Shown piece after piece: positions 33,907 to 44,886 of a stretch of 64,000 nt of DNA. The notes below the pieces were generated by a model that was given only the letters and a program-made list of their open reading frames with translations, made no database searches and was not told the origin of the DNA. The DNA is from Salticus scenicus (Eukaryota > Arthropoda > Arachnida > Araneae > Salticidae). The number at the start of each line of letters is the position of its first letter. Positions within the stretch are counted from its first letter, which is position 1. The stretch lies in contig OZ005649.1 of NCBI GenBank assembly GCA_963930645.1, positions 42,691,775 through 42,755,774 on the forward strand, given 5' to 3'. The position numbers and the translations under genes are program-made.

Positions 33907-34604
33907 TTCGTATCTTGTATATAAAAGTATGTTTTGCGTATATTGTACATCGCTTAAAAATTTTATACTTTATCGGTTCGACTTTTAATACAGTATAAAC
34001 ATAATCTTACCCGAACAGCATATTTATCCACATTACATCTTCGGGATGTTTCTGGAATGTCTTTTCATCCTCAAGACATCTTGAAGATATTCTGGGGAGA
34101 AGATAGCTGGTAGGGTAGTTTGTATTTTATTTATTTTTTATATAAGTAATAAGAAGTAGTGAATCTGCAGATCAGGAGCCTCAACGTCCTATTTGCATCA
34201 CACATTATTCAACAGATCATTGTTATTTATGCCCTATTATATAACATACGTTTTGATTCGATTGATTTGCTACATAAGCAGATATGTTTCGGAGGGAGCT
34301 GCCGTTCCTTTCAACCACTCTGCTGTATCTCTCTTTCTATACCTATCTATCTATCTATCTATATATATATATGCATTTCTAATATCAGACAGTCTTGTTC
34401 TAACTTCCTGTAATTCATAAATTTTTGTACTAAATTGCTTGCTAAAAGATTACATAGCACATCTGAATTATTTTGTGCAACAATGTAAACAAATTACCAA
34501 TTCTATACCTACAATTATCAACAATTTTTAAAGTTTTGATAAAATTTCGTTATATTTAATGGGGTATAACCATGTTAAAGTTCACTTTTAAGAAATACAG
34601 ATTA
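33907..34604. other. AT-rich spacer with (CTAT)n
   Basis: A CTAT/TA simple repeat at 34343-34372. Open frames crossing it on the + strand reflect the repeat and are not genes. Confidence 0.5.
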
Positions 34605-35250
34605 TAGACCGTAATAGAACGAAATTCGTTTATGTATCCCGGAAAAGCAACTACAGTTATTATATATGCCAATAATAAAAATATACTTAATTAATTATAA
34701 CTCATTAATTTTTCAAACTAATTTGGCATCACTTCAATGATTACAGTACATCATCGGAATTCCTTTATGTGGTTTCGTAAATAAATTATTTAGTCTATAC
34801 ACACCCTTTTTCTGGAGTAAACATGCTTTTAAGCATCTTTATAATGTATGTTAATCCCATTATGTGTAATGCAGCATAAACGCGCGCTTAAATAAAAATA
34901 TTTCCATAAGCTGTAATGTCACGAAATTCCTTTGTGTGCCTTTCTAAACGAACCATAAATATTGTATACACGAGTAAAACTATTCATCTTATTCTGCACG
35001 TTTATCATGAAAAATTGTTCGGAGGTTGACAAAATTGGGATGATTATGTGACATTGTCAGACTATATTTGTAAGCTTCTGTACATTAACTAGGAAGTGTA
35101 AGAACACAGATTTTCTTCAGAAAACATAAGTTTAAGCATTTCAGTAATGTGTGCGAATTTCATTTTGTTAATTGCAAAGTTATGACACTCAGACGGAACC
35201 CCAAACTTTTTGCGTCTTCACATGGAAGCTTCCACTCACGTTTCGGGAAT
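34605..35250. repeat. Degenerate tandem repeat, ~150-bp spacing
   Basis: AACGAAATTCGTTTATGTAT (34620), ATCGGAATTCCTTTATGTGG (34753) and CACGAAATTCCTTTGTGTGC (34921) are variants of one motif. A second motif (TTTAAGCATCTTTATAATGT and TTTAAGCATTTCAGTAATGT) recurs at 34830 and 35131. Confidence 0.5.
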
Positions 35251-35752
35251 TATTTCATTAGGGAGGGGAGTGGGATGAAGTTTACTTTCGTGGTGAAAAA
35301 TTGATTATATCTAAAAATTCTACCATACATTCTTTATTAATTAATGTAAAAGTGTATAATATTGATGCCGAATTTCAAAAGCTTTACCCTCTTATAAAAA
35401 TGAAATTAATTTATTTTCTATATCTTTCACCACACATTACTACTGTGGAAAATTTTAAAGAATAGATTCGAAAATAAATTGAGCAAAAAAATATGTTTAA
35501 TGTTCAAAATCACTGCATAGAGCCAATCCTTCCGGTGAAATATAACACTAAAATTTAAACTCATTTAACAAGAACGTTAAAATTTTTGTGTGTGGAAAAT
35601 TTTAGCAATAAAATCCTTGTAATCACGATAAATAGAGTTTATTGTGGTGGTTATATAAATATATATATATATCTTTCAAAAATATTTATAGGATTCAAAA
35701 TTATATTTCAATCCTATAGGAGTAAGTGAAAGGAAATTTATCAAGCATAGAT
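35251..35752. other. AT-rich spacer
   Basis: No feature recognised except a short TA tract near 35655-35671. Confidence 0.45.
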
Positions 35753-35954
35753 CCATAGCTGCCAATATTTTAATTTACTCTGGATTACTTTTAGCCCCAC
35801 CTTTTTTTTTTCGCACCCCTTTATTTATAGAAATATTTTCTTCAATATATAACTTCGATAAAATAGGAAAAATTACTTTTAAAAAATAAGTGGTACGAAA
35901 TAGAGGCGGGGTTAAAATTACTCAGGAATAAATTAAAATATTGGCAGCTATGTA
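35753..35954. mobile_element. MITE type C
   Basis: CATAGCTGCCAATATTTTAA and TTTTAGCCCCACC at the left; GGCGGGGTTAAAATTACTCA and AATATTGGCAGCTATG at the right. Confidence 0.82.
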
Positions 35955-35961
35955 GAACTAG

Positions 35962-36165
35962 CAATTATGGTAATTTATCAGCCTTAGGCCCCGCCTCTGC
36001 TTAACAGCGTTAAATTTATAGAGTATTATTCAGCAATACATATTCACGATCAAATAAGAAGTCTGTTACTCTGCAAATATACTGGTGTAAAAAAAAATAA
36101 TAATAATAATAAAAAAAAGCGGAACTTGACATTATTATGAGTAGGTTAGTATAACTGGCAGGCCT
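35962..36165. mobile_element. MITE type T-like, diverged
   Basis: GCCCCGCCTCTGCTTAACAG and TATAGAGTATTATTCAGC pair loosely with the 36060-36125 segment; the terminus is GTATAACTGGCAGG. Ends poorly kept. Confidence 0.45.
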
Positions 36166-36328
36166 TGAAGCACAATGTTATTAGAAACTTTTAGTTATAT
36201 ATATATATATATATTCCTTGCTATTTTATATTTAATCCTTTTTTAAAGATCAACCCCCCCCCCTTTTTTTTACTAGTCTTTTTTAACGTACATATACATA
36301 ATTTTAATACTATGGACAACAGTTTATT

Positions 36329-36524
36329 CATAGCTAAGAACTTTTCTAATTTATTTCGTAGCATTGTTTGTGGCCGCATTTTTTTAATGACATATTTCTG
36401 TAACTTTCACTAGTGTATAATTGTATGTATAAAAGGAGAAATCTTTTTCCAAAATCATTGTTGTGAGAAAAGGCTGATGGTAATAATGCTACGGAATAAA
36501 TTAAAATGTTTGTACCAATGTATT
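36329..36524. mobile_element. MITE type C/T-like, diverged
   Basis: CATAGCTAAGAACTTTTCTA and TTTCGTAGCATTGTTTGTGG at the left; TGGTAATAATGCTACGGAAT at the right. Confidence 0.6.
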
Positions 36525-36742
36525 GTATATATCTAAGGAAGTTCAATTCACATAAGCAGAAGAAACATTTAACAATATGAACAAAATTTAATTTAGGGAA
36601 GTTGTCTATAATGAATAGACTATTTTAATCTGACTATTACTATACCTTTTGACGAAATTAAAGGATAACAAGCGCAGCAGAAATTAATAGCATAAAATAC
36701 TGTAAAATAGTAGGCGGGGCAAAAAAACATTACTCCAGAATA

Positions 36743-36968
36743 CAAGGGTCGTACTCTCCGCCCTTTTTTCAGGCCATTCTCATTAATGAGACATTTTCAA
36801 ATTTATTGCTACCACTATTTTTATAAAATAACCTCTACCCTGCATAATCATGGCATATTGATATGAGTGTACCAGAAGTACTTATGCATAAAATTAGTGG
36901 TGACAAAAAGGGTGGAAATTTCTTATGTCAGAGTGTCTTGAAAAAAAGGGCGGAGAGTACAACCCCGA
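36743..36968. mobile_element. MITE type D
   Basis: CAAGGGTCGTACTCTCCGCC at the left; GGGCGGAGAGTACAACCCC at the right. Full-length match to the 15811 copy. Confidence 0.85.
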
Positions 36969-36973
36969 GAATA

Positions 36974-37423
36974 CAGTCAGGACCGCCTCCCCCCTTTTCA
37001 GATTCTCCCATTAGTATTATCTTTTAGAATTTTTAAGAATAAGTTCACACAATTTATTAACACTTTCGCTACCGATGACGTCATTTGAAAATCTGAAACT
37101 CCACCAGTTTCTGTTTCTTTTGCAATTTGTATGTTATTTCGTTCCTAAAAATATACGCAATATTCATATTTGAACAATCAATATACTATGGATACAAATA
37201 TTTTGGTTAGAGAGAGTATGATAATAATGCACATCCATTTGTAATATAAATTTGAATACAGAAAATTTTGTTCTGAAAAATTGTAACTTATGAGAAGGAC
37301 GCCCACAGGTAGGCCTTATTATTAAAAAAAAAAAAAAAAAAAAAAATCATGCGTTCGAGAAAGTTTTAAATAAAAAATTATTTAAATATACTGGTGAAAA
37401 AAGGCGGGTCTATATCCACTCTA
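36974..37423. mobile_element. MITE type E hosting a nested type F
   Basis: CAGTCAGGACCGCC and CAGATTCTCCCATTAGTATT at the left; ATACTGGTGAAAAAAGGCGG and TCTATATCCACTCTA at the right. Split at TTAA by the element at 37061-37365. Confidence 0.65.
37061..37365. mobile_element. piggyBac-like MITE type F
   Basis: TTAA at 37057-37060 and 37366-37369. Ends CACTTTCGCTACCG and GCGTTCGAGAAAGTTT. Contains GAAACTCCACCAGTTTCTG and an A-run at 37324-37346. Confidence 0.82.
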
Positions 37424-37482
37424 TAATTTATTCACTCTTTTTGCAACGTCACATTTTCCTTCCAAATTTCTAGTAGAAAACA

Positions 37483-37655
37483 CAGGAATCGCACTCTCCG
37501 CCCCTTTTCAGGACACTCTAATGAATAAAAATTTTTCAAATATATTGCTACCACTAATTGTATAAAATAATCGCTCTCTTGTATAATCATGGCACATTAC
37601 TATAAATATACCTGAGGTATTTTTTGCATGAAATTACTGGTGGCAAAACAGTCCT
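37483..37655. mobile_element. MITE type D, right end truncated
   Basis: CAGGAATCGCACTCTCCGCC and TTGCTACCACTAATTG match type D; AAATTACTGGTGGCAAAAC is the inner right arm, after which similarity stops. Confidence 0.7.
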
Positions 37656-38033
37656 TGCTAAAGATCATGTATATATTGGTGATTCTTTTATTTTTTACGG
37701 TTAATAAATAATTTACGTTCCTTAATGTTTATGAGCTGTATTAAAACCATTTCCTTTTTTGGATTCTAACTATTTTACGAAGAATTTTAGCAAATTTTTG
37801 CAACAATTTATCATGATTAATTATCGTGAAAATTGTATATAATAATACTGGTATCCAGAATACGAAATGTTTGGCAGCTATACATATATTTATTTCTTTA
37901 ACGTACACAAATATCAAACCGTCTCAATTATATATATTAAAAGCAAAAACTGTTTTATTTAAGAGACAAAAAAATTAAGTTAAAATACATTTAAAAACAA
38001 AAAATACATATTAAAAACAATTAAAATCTAGAC

Positions 38034-38064
38034 GTTTCGAAACCCGTCCGGGTTTCCTCATCAG
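38034..38064 (-). ncRNA. Hammerhead-ribozyme-like motif
   Basis: The - strand reads CTGATGA, one G, a seven-base-pair stem GAAACCC/GGGTTTC with GGAC loop, then GAAAC directly followed by GTC. This fits a hammerhead core with a near-absent stem III, as described for Penelope-like elements. It lies about 45 bp after the ORF stop. Confidence 0.55.
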
Positions 38065-38109
38065 TAATTACGACACAATATACAAACATTACATGAATAC
38101 TCAAGGAAT

Positions 38110-38984
38110 TTAAAGGAGTACCGAATATTGAGGAGCCAGTGCGCATGCTTCATTGATAGTATGGAGATGCTTGGCAGTGTGCCAGTTCTCAAGGAAAATA
38201 CGCGATTTATAATTATGAAAACCAGAATTTAGAATTTTTATATTTTCGAAGTCGGGAATATGATCAGTTTCTATTGAATGGATTACAATTTTAGAATTTT
38301 GGTTGCAATTTTTAAAAGATTGTCTGTGCTCTTGTAGTCTAATTTTTGCTGTGCGGCCAGTTTCACCTACATAAACATATTTGCAATTTTTACAGGGAAT
38401 TAAATATATTACTCCAGTTAAATCCAGAGAAGGGGTTATGGGTTTAAAGTTAAAAAGGATGTTTTTTAATTGTTTAATTGGCCGGAAAGCAGTATAAATA
38501 TTATGTGGTTTAAGTAATTTAGCAATAAATTCTGAAGGAAAACCAAAATATGGCATAGAAATATAATTGTTCTTAAAATTAGTGAATTTTTCATTTGCAT
38601 TGGAGTAGAGGGGGAAATTGCAGGAGGAAACGAAGGAGAGGGGAAGCGGATAATTTTTTCACGATAAATTCGTTTTAAACAATTAAGAGGGTAATCGTTA
38701 TTTATTAAATCCTGAAAAATTCTTTTAATTTCCAACTTAAAAAATGTCTCGTTACTGCATAACTGAAGAGCTCTATTGACCAAAGTTCGGAAGACTGCAA
38801 TTTTATGAGAATTAGGATTAGCAGAATGAACATTTAGATACTGACCTGTAAAAGTGGCCTTACGATAAACAGAAATTTAAAAAATGCTAGGTGAATTCGA
38901 AATGCGTTCAACAAGAACATCAAGAAAAGGCAAACTGTTATTTTGTTCTATTTCCAAAGTGAATTGAATTTCTGGGCAAAACGA
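38110..38984 (-). pseudogene. Penelope-like reverse transcriptase C-terminus plus GIY-YIG endonuclease
   Basis: From the - strand: CPEIQFTLEIEQNNSLPFLD, then VLVERISNSP, a stop near 38880, VYRKATFTGQYLNVHSANPN, SHKIAVFRTL, RALQLCSNETFFKLEIKRIF, a frameshift near 38650, MPYFGFPSEFIAKLLKPHN and finally GVIYLIPCKNCKYVYVGETG with RTAKIRLQEHR, the GIY-YIG nuclease. The order (reverse transcriptase, thumb/linker, GIY-YIG) and the motif SLPFLDVLVER are typical of Penelope-like elements, which reverse-transcribe their RNA at a nicked chromosomal site. At least one stop and one frameshift make it inactive. It ends in ACALAPQYSVLL before TAA at 38110. Confidence 0.88.
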
Positions 38985-39083
38985 ATTAGAAAGCGGAGAT
39001 ACATAGATGACATTTTTTTATTAATTGAAGAAAAACATATAAATAAAGTCGTTACTTTTTCTAATTCGTTATGCCCAGAAATT
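38985..39083 (+). pseudogene. Inverted piece of the same element: reverse-transcriptase YIDD motif
   Basis: The + strand frame reads RRYIDDIFLLIEEKHINKVV then TFSNSLCPEI. YIDD is the catalytic palm motif of reverse transcriptase. In an intact element this peptide would sit just upstream of CPEIQFTLEI, which is on the opposite strand at 38977. The CPEI-coding block (TCTAATTCGTT and GCCCAGAAATT) is present twice as an inverted pair, at about 38966-38993 and 39060-39083. Confidence 0.82.
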
Positions 39084-39189
39084 GGTACCCAGAAATAGGT
39101 TGTTTGTCCATTGTGTGTATCATTCCACAAAATTATTGGCGATCACTGAAGAAAAGTGTCACTAAATTTCACGATACTTTTAAAGCGTT

Positions 39190-39349
39190 AGGGCTGGCAA
39201 TACGTTAATATTCTGGAGCATTGTTAGTTTACACCCCTTTTATTACAGCGTTTTAGATTAATTTCCCCCAATGCAATTACGGTTAAATAACAAGAAAAAT
39301 GCTCTTAAAAAAGACTAAAAGACTAGTGCGAATATATTTATCTATCTAC

Positions 39350-39383
<34 letters not shown>

Positions 39384-39428
39384 GTTACTAACAATACTAC
39401 GGAACATAAATAGAATGTTGGCAGGTAT
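39190..39428. mobile_element. MITE type T, diverged, with internal (TA)n
   Basis: GCTGGCAATACGTTAATATT at the left; ACAATACTACGGAACATAAA and ATGTTGGCAGGTATG at the right. (TA)n at 39360-39382. Confidence 0.65.
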
Positions 39429-39551
39429 GAATTTATAAATATTACCAGGTATGCTTCATGGCTAAAGAAATCTTAAAGTAATAAAATAATCCAAATTTGA
39501 GCTTCAGTTATTTACCTAATATTCCAACGGTTGTAAATAGACTATTCATGC

Positions 39552-39672
39552 ATATGTCATGCTAGCCAACATTTTAAGTAATATTTCGTAGCATTCTTAA
39601 CACCCGTCCCTTTTCCCACACCACTTAATTTTTAGAGTAATTTTCTTCAAATTGCGATTAAATAAAAAGAAA

Positions 39673-39712
<40 letters not shown>

Positions 39713-39780
39713 GAAAAAGAAAAAACAAAGGCAGGCACTATTAATATTACCGAATATTAATGACAGCGTTGGAAGCTATG
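39552..39780. mobile_element. MITE type T, with internal (AAT)n
   Basis: CATGCTAGCCAACATTTTAA at the left; ATATTACCGAATATTAATGA and GCGTTGGAAGCTATG at the right; (AAT)n near 39675-39708. No clean target duplication. Confidence 0.65.
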
Positions 39781-39911
39781 TCAGTGTGTTATAACCACAC
39801 ACTTGCAGGGAATAATATAAATGCCTTAAACATTATACCTACATATCGTACAGCTTGGAGAGAAATATTCAAACACGTTCCTATGATCTTCCGTTTAGTG
39901 TACTTAACTAC

Positions 39912-40311
39912 GTCTCTTTTGTTGTCGTGTGCCACTCGGAAATTCCGAGCCCCGGAAGTGGAACTATCCGGATATATTTTAAGGCATGAGGGGTGCGTCT
40001 TCCGTTATTAGGAGAGCCTCATAGGGAGAAAGTACGACTTTAGCTCCAGAAGCTGGTGAAAGATGGCAGCACCAGCCAGACAACAGGAACTTGAATTTTG
40101 ATCCGGATCAGAGCAAGTTAAATCCATGTTCCGGTACCCCCCCGAGGTATATTTTTTTATGGGAACTTGGAGGACTTTGCGACCACGACGGAATTTAACG
40201 TGCACCAGTCGCTATTAGCGTACACGACGATCTTCGGCCGGCTCGAGGACCGAACCCGCAATCTTTCGATCACGAACTCGATGCTCTTACCAATCAGGAT
40301 ACCGCGGCCCC
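39912..40311 (-). mobile_element. tRNA-derived SINE, family 2, second copy
   Basis: The - strand head has a B box GCGGGTTCGGTCC, and the body is nearly identical to 19325-19712, from the CCACTCGGAAATTCCGAGCC block to GAACTTGGAGGACTTTGCGA. The A-box region (ATCCTGATTGG) has drifted. Frames across it are not genes. Confidence 0.9.
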
Positions 40312-40686
40312 AACTACGTCTCTTATTTAATTTATTGAAATAACCAACTGTCAATTATTCTAAAAGGAGATTTGGCGCTTTTGGATTGTTAAAATCAGGA
40401 AAATCATCAACTTCTTGAATGCCAAAGAGAAAAACTGAAAAGCAGACAGGCATGGTATATATATTTAACATTTTCCCGTCTACATACTTTTCTATTTTGA
40501 ACAGTAAGTCTTTTTGCGCGATTTTACACATTTGTGTTAAAATGAATTAATATTTTATCCGCAATAATCGATGAGGTAAATGACACTGATATATACATTT
40601 ATCATCGGAAAATAATGTGTGAAACACGAATACGCAAAGTTCTTTTTTATACAACGTAAAGTTTTAAAAGAATGCTGAAAAGCGCT

Positions 40687-40727
<41 letters not shown>

Positions 40728-41033
40728 TCTTTTGTTATCACTAGATCAACCAATTACTATGATTTATTCCGTTATAGTGTCAGCCCCCGCCTTTTCTTCA
40801 CACCATTATTTTTCTAGAAAATTTATCTTCTTATTTATTAAGTACGTATTGAACAATTTTACATTCCGTATAAATAGTAACTCTGCGGGTGACTTAACAG
40901 GTGAAACCATTCCATACACGGAGAATCAAAATTCTAATAACGTCTGTCCGAAAATTCTAGGGGTTCGACCGTAGCCTACGGTGGTGTAAACCACCGTTTA
41001 CCGCTTCGTTCTGAAGGTAATCCCGTGATGATG
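40312..41033. other. AT-rich spacer with T-run
   Basis: T-run at 40688-40719. A GC-richer hairpin GTAGCCTACGGTGGTG/CACCACCG-like lies at 40970-41000. The + strand open frame 40672-40974 starts in the T-run and shows no motif. Confidence 0.45.
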
Positions 41034-41039
41034 TTGATA

Positions 41040-41252
41040 CAGAATTGCCAACTTTTATAATTTATTCAAGAGCATTTTAAGCCACACCTTTCTTACGCAC
41101 CAGAAAGTTTGTAAAATATTTCTCTACAATATATGACAATGATCATCCTTCAAAATTATTGGTATTGAAAAAAAAAAAAAAGAAAAAGAAAAAAAAAAAA
41201 AAAAGGCGGGCTATCAATGCTCCGGAATAAATTATAAAAGTTGGCAACTCTG
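41040..41252. mobile_element. MITE type B, 6-bp target duplication TTGATA
   Basis: CAGAATTGCCAACTTTTATA at the left; TATAAAAGTTGGCAACTCTG at the right. TTGATA at 41034-41039 and 41253-41258. Confidence 0.87.
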
Positions 41253-41707
41253 TTGATATCATATCTACCAACTTACAAAAATTAACATTCCGGAAGATTT
41301 ATTAGTATGAAATTGTTATGTTAGTATGATATTGTTTATTTCTGAAATTTTGTAATAACTGAGATATTGATATGCCATAAAGCATTTTTATGTATTAGTA
41401 TAATTTGAAAGAATTTTATAGTCGTGAATAATCGGCTGGTAATTGAATCTAACAGTACGCACTTTTTAATTTGTTATAATTTTTATGCCTTTAAAGTGAC
41501 TGTTGGTTGGATTTAGAGTTCAGATATGATGGAGAAGTAAATCTAACAAAAATAAATTTTTCCCCTGCTACATGTATTATGCATTTTTTAAATGTGTATT
41601 CTGAAATTTCTTGTTAGCATTCACAGATTGTTTATATATCTATTTGCATTTTTGAAATTTAAACTTTCTATTTATTTCAGATAAATTGGAGTGGAAAGTT
41701 GATTTTT

Positions 41708-41750
<43 letters not shown>

Positions 41751-41814
41751 AGAAATTAAATTGTTTAGTTATTAGTTTAATTTCAAACAAATATACATAT
41801 AAATTTAATATTAA

Positions 41815-42119
41815 AACTTTCTCGACCGCTGACGTGAATTCACGTCATTTGAAAATCTGTAACTCCGCCAGTGGGCGTTTCTTTAGATTGCATAGGTTAA
41901 AAATTATCGCTTAAAAATACACCTAATAGTCACATTTATGCAATCAATGTATTATGGATACAAATACTTTGACTACAAAGAATGTAACTGTAATGTATAT
42001 CCATTTATATTATAAATATGAATACAGAAAACATTGATTTAAAATAATGTAATATACAAGAATAACGCTGACAGGCCGAGCTAACTGTCAAAAGGAAAAA
42101 ATATGCGGTCGCGAAAGTA
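41815..42119. mobile_element. piggyBac-like MITE type F
   Basis: TTAA at 41811-41814 and 42120-42123. Left AACTTTCTCGACCGCTGACG, right ATGCGGTCGCGAAAGTA. Interrupts the left arm of the inverted repeat. Confidence 0.83.
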
Positions 42120-42246
42120 TTAATATATGTGTTCAATTGGAATAATATTACTTTAACTGAATGCATTTCAATTTCATAAAAATGATTTCCAATTTTGTAA
42201 TACTCAATCTTTTGGAAGATTTCATCACTTTCGTATGTACTATTAA

Positions 42247-42544
42247 CACTTTCACAACCGCTGACTTAGATTCACGTCATATGAAAATCTCAAACTCTAC
42301 CAGTGGGCGTTTCTTTTGCAATTACTATGTTATTTATTTCATAAAAATATACTCAATATTCATATTTGTACTATCAGTATACTAGAGATATAGAAGCTTT
42401 GATTAGAAAGAATATAATGTATATCCATTTGTAATATAAATTTGAATACAGACATTTTTGTTCTAAAACATTTTAACTAGGGAGAATAACGCCCACAGGC
42501 AGATCTTACTGTGAAAAGAACAAAAACATGTGGTCGCGAAAGTG
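42247..42544. mobile_element. piggyBac-like MITE type F
   Basis: TTAA at 42243-42246 and 42545-42548. Left CACTTTCACAACCGCTGAC, right GTGGTCGCGAAAGTG. Lies at the centre of the inverted repeat. Confidence 0.85.
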
Positions 42545-43285
42545 TTAAAATGAAAGAAGAAGGAACACTGCTGATGAAATTTAGAATTTTGGGAATTGTA
42601 GCCCCGCCCCGATAACTGAGGGAGAATAACACTGGCTGTTCGAGACCGGGAAAAAAAATATATTTTTTATTATTATATATTTATTTCCTTTGAATATTTT
42701 CCTTTTAGTTTCCTACTACATAGGAAAGAAACGAAATCTTCCAAAAAATTAAATGCTTCAAAATTAGAAAATATTCTTATGCCATTGTGATGCATTCAGT
42801 TTAAATAATATATTTTCAACTGAATGCATGTATTAATGTTTTATATACATGGATAGGTTTCAAGTTAAAATAATTATTAAAAAAAAATAATAATAATAAT
42901 TATGCAAATAAATGTCTAAACAATCTGTGAATAAAAAATAATAAATTTTGAATATTTAAACAATTTTTAACATATAACTATTTAAAAATGCATAATAATA
43001 AAAAGGGGGGGGAAATTATCTTTATTAGATCTACTTCTCCATTATATCGACACTCTAAATCCAAGTGGCAGTCACTTTAAAGGCATAAAAATAATAGTAT
43101 TTTATGCCTTTAATGTCTATGCCTGTCTATGCCTAATTTTATGCCTGTCAGAATAATTTATCAAGGGCTTCTTCATGAGTGTAAATTCCTTCAAATTATA
43201 CTAATATATAAAATGGCTAATGACGTATCCATATATATTAATTTTACTGTGATTACAAAATTTAAAAAAGAAACAATATTAAATG

Positions 43286-43880
43286 AATAAATATATAAAC
43301 ATAATATCTTATAAGTTTACAACAAAATTTTTACTCTATGATTATTTCAAAATTCTTTCTTTAATAAATTACTTTTGATTTACTTACGTAATAAATGCAA
43401 AAGTTGATTTGGGAGAGAAAATACATGCAACAAATATTATGCATAGGATAATTTTAAATTAAAATGTGATTTTTATTTTATTTTACTTATCTATTAAGAG
43501 GCGTGCATTCTCATATTCAATGTATTTTTCACATCGCCTTAAAGGATCTCTATAACCGTAATTTGTCCTTTATGCAAACAGTCTTGCAAGCTATAATTAA
43601 ATTGGAGTGGAGTTATCGTTTCCCTATATCATGAGCTTTGCTTTGTAAATAACTAAATAAAGAAAGGTTTCGATGCACAACTTTTTATATTCCATCGCGA
43701 TCAGCTATGTCTTTTCCCTTTATTCATCTGGTTGGGGTTGTTTGTTTTACGAACCTGATCAGCACAATTTTCAGAACTTTATAAAATTTGTAGCGTTTCA
43801 ACCTGCCACCTCCGTGCAAAGTATCAAAGTTTTTGAACGAAACTAGCTTCAGGTTGGAAAATTTAATTCCTCTTATAACT
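43286..43880. other. AT-rich spacer
   Basis: No feature recognised. Confidence 0.45.
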
Positions 43881-43949
43881 ACTTTAATTTATACCGGAGC
43901 ATTTTTAGCCCCGCCTATATTTTTAGAATATTTTTCTCCGACATATAAC

Positions 43950-44146
43950 ATACCTGAAAACATTTATAATTTATGAAGGGGTATTCTCAGCCTCCCCCTT
44001 TTTTCACACCAGTATATTTTAAAAGAATTTTCTTCTTATTTCTTCGTAATTATATAATGCAGAGAATTTCCCTACAATCATACTGGGGTGAAAAAAGGGC
44101 AGGGCAGGGCTATCAGTACTCCAGAATAAATTACAAATGTTACCAG
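43950..44146. mobile_element. MITE type B-like, diverged; preceded by a type C scrap
   Basis: ATACCTGAAAACATTTATAA then GGGGTATTCTCAGCC at the left; GGGCTATCAGTACTCCAGAA and AAATGTTACCAGGTAT at the right. A type C left end (ACCGGAGCATTTTTAGCCCC) precedes it at 43893. Confidence 0.65.
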
Positions 44147-44355
44147 GTATCAGAGTTCCCAACTTTTATAATTTAATCACGAGCATTTTTAGCCCCGCCC
44201 CTTTTTGATATCGGAAGTTTTGTAAAATTATTTGCTTCTTATATAATCTTTGTCACATTTTTAAGAGAAATAATCTGCAAAATTGCTAGTGCGAAAGGAA
44301 GTCTGGGCTAAAATTGCTCATGAATAAATTGTAAAAGTTGGGAACACTTCCAGGT
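44147..44355. mobile_element. MITE type B
   Basis: CAGAGTTCCCAACTTTTATA at the left; TTGTAAAAGTTGGGAACACT at the right. AGGTAT occurs at both outer edges (44145 region and 44352 region). Confidence 0.75.
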
Positions 44356-44525
44356 ATGCATATAAAGACGATTAAAAAATAAATAAATAAAATAAAATGT
44401 GGTATGGAATAAAGGCTAGATTAATAATGCTCCAGAATAAAATAACACTTTCGCGATCGCTGATGTAGATTCACGTCATTTGAAAATCTTGAACTCCGCT
44501 GATGGGCGTGTCTTTTACAATCTGA

Positions 44526-44725
44526 GTCAGAATTTCCAACATTTATAATATATTCACGAGCATTTATAGCCCCGCTTCTTCTTCATTCCGGAAATTTTGA
44601 AAAATGATTTTCTTATTTAATCATTCTCACATATTAAAGAGAAATAAACTACAAAATTTCTGGTGCGAAAAGAAGGCGGGGCTAAAAAATGCTCGTGAAT
44701 AAATTATAAAAGTTGGGAACCCTGG
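44526..44725. mobile_element. MITE type B nested in type F
   Basis: CAGAATTTCCAACATTTATA at the left; AAATTATAAAAGTTGGGAAC at the right; arms CGAGCATTTATAGCCCCGC and GGCGGGGCTAAAAAATGCTC. Confidence 0.85.
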
Positions 44726-44728
44726 TCC

Positions 44729-44886
44729 AGGGGTGTTTGCGTTCCGGGTTTTTTATTTTATTTACCACCACGCATCATGAATTGTATTTTTGGTTATATT
44801 TAATTGCTAAACTTTACTAGAAAACTACCAATAATATCACTATTAAAAATTCTGGTAGCCATTTGCGGGGACACAAACATCCCTGC
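44729..44886. mobile_element. MITE type H nested in type F
   Basis: AGGGGTGTTTGCGTTCCGGG at the left; GGACACAAACATCCCT at the right. The centre is inverted relative to the 25513 copy. Confidence 0.8.

Larger units (their letters stand above)
37930..39083 (-). mobile_element. Penelope-like element, 5'-truncated with an inverted 5' segment
   Basis: On the - strand, the end of the reverse transcriptase, the linker, the GIY-YIG nuclease, a stop, a hammerhead-like motif and an AT-rich tail run from about 38977 down to about 37930. A further ~100 bp of upstream reverse-transcriptase sequence follows at 38985-39083 but on the + strand. This arrangement is expected from twin-primed (inverted 5' end) insertion. 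Exact 3' end and target duplication not resolved. Confidence 0.85.
41325..43285. repeat. Imperfect long inverted repeat, ~2 kb
   Basis: Left arm from about 41325: blocks ATTAGTATAATTTGAAAGAA, TTTATGCCTTTAAAGTGACT, GGATTTAGAGTTCAGATA and CTTTTGGAAGATTTCATCAC. All recur inverted in the right arm up to about 43285. Two TTAA MITEs sit near the centre. Arms are roughly 80% alike by eye with several indels. No coding frame; origin unknown. Confidence 0.7.

Noticed and set aside
34159..34420. Two overlapping + strand frames of 75-84 codons
   Set aside because: Driven by the CTAT/TA microsatellite; two phases open at once indicates composition, not coding.
38948..39130. - strand frame of 60 codons over the Penelope inversion
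   Set aside because: Antisense of the inverted reverse-transcriptase segment; the coding sense is the + strand YIDD frame.
40672..40974. + strand frame of 100 codons
   Set aside because: Begins in a poly-T run; the remainder shows no family resemblance or splice signals.
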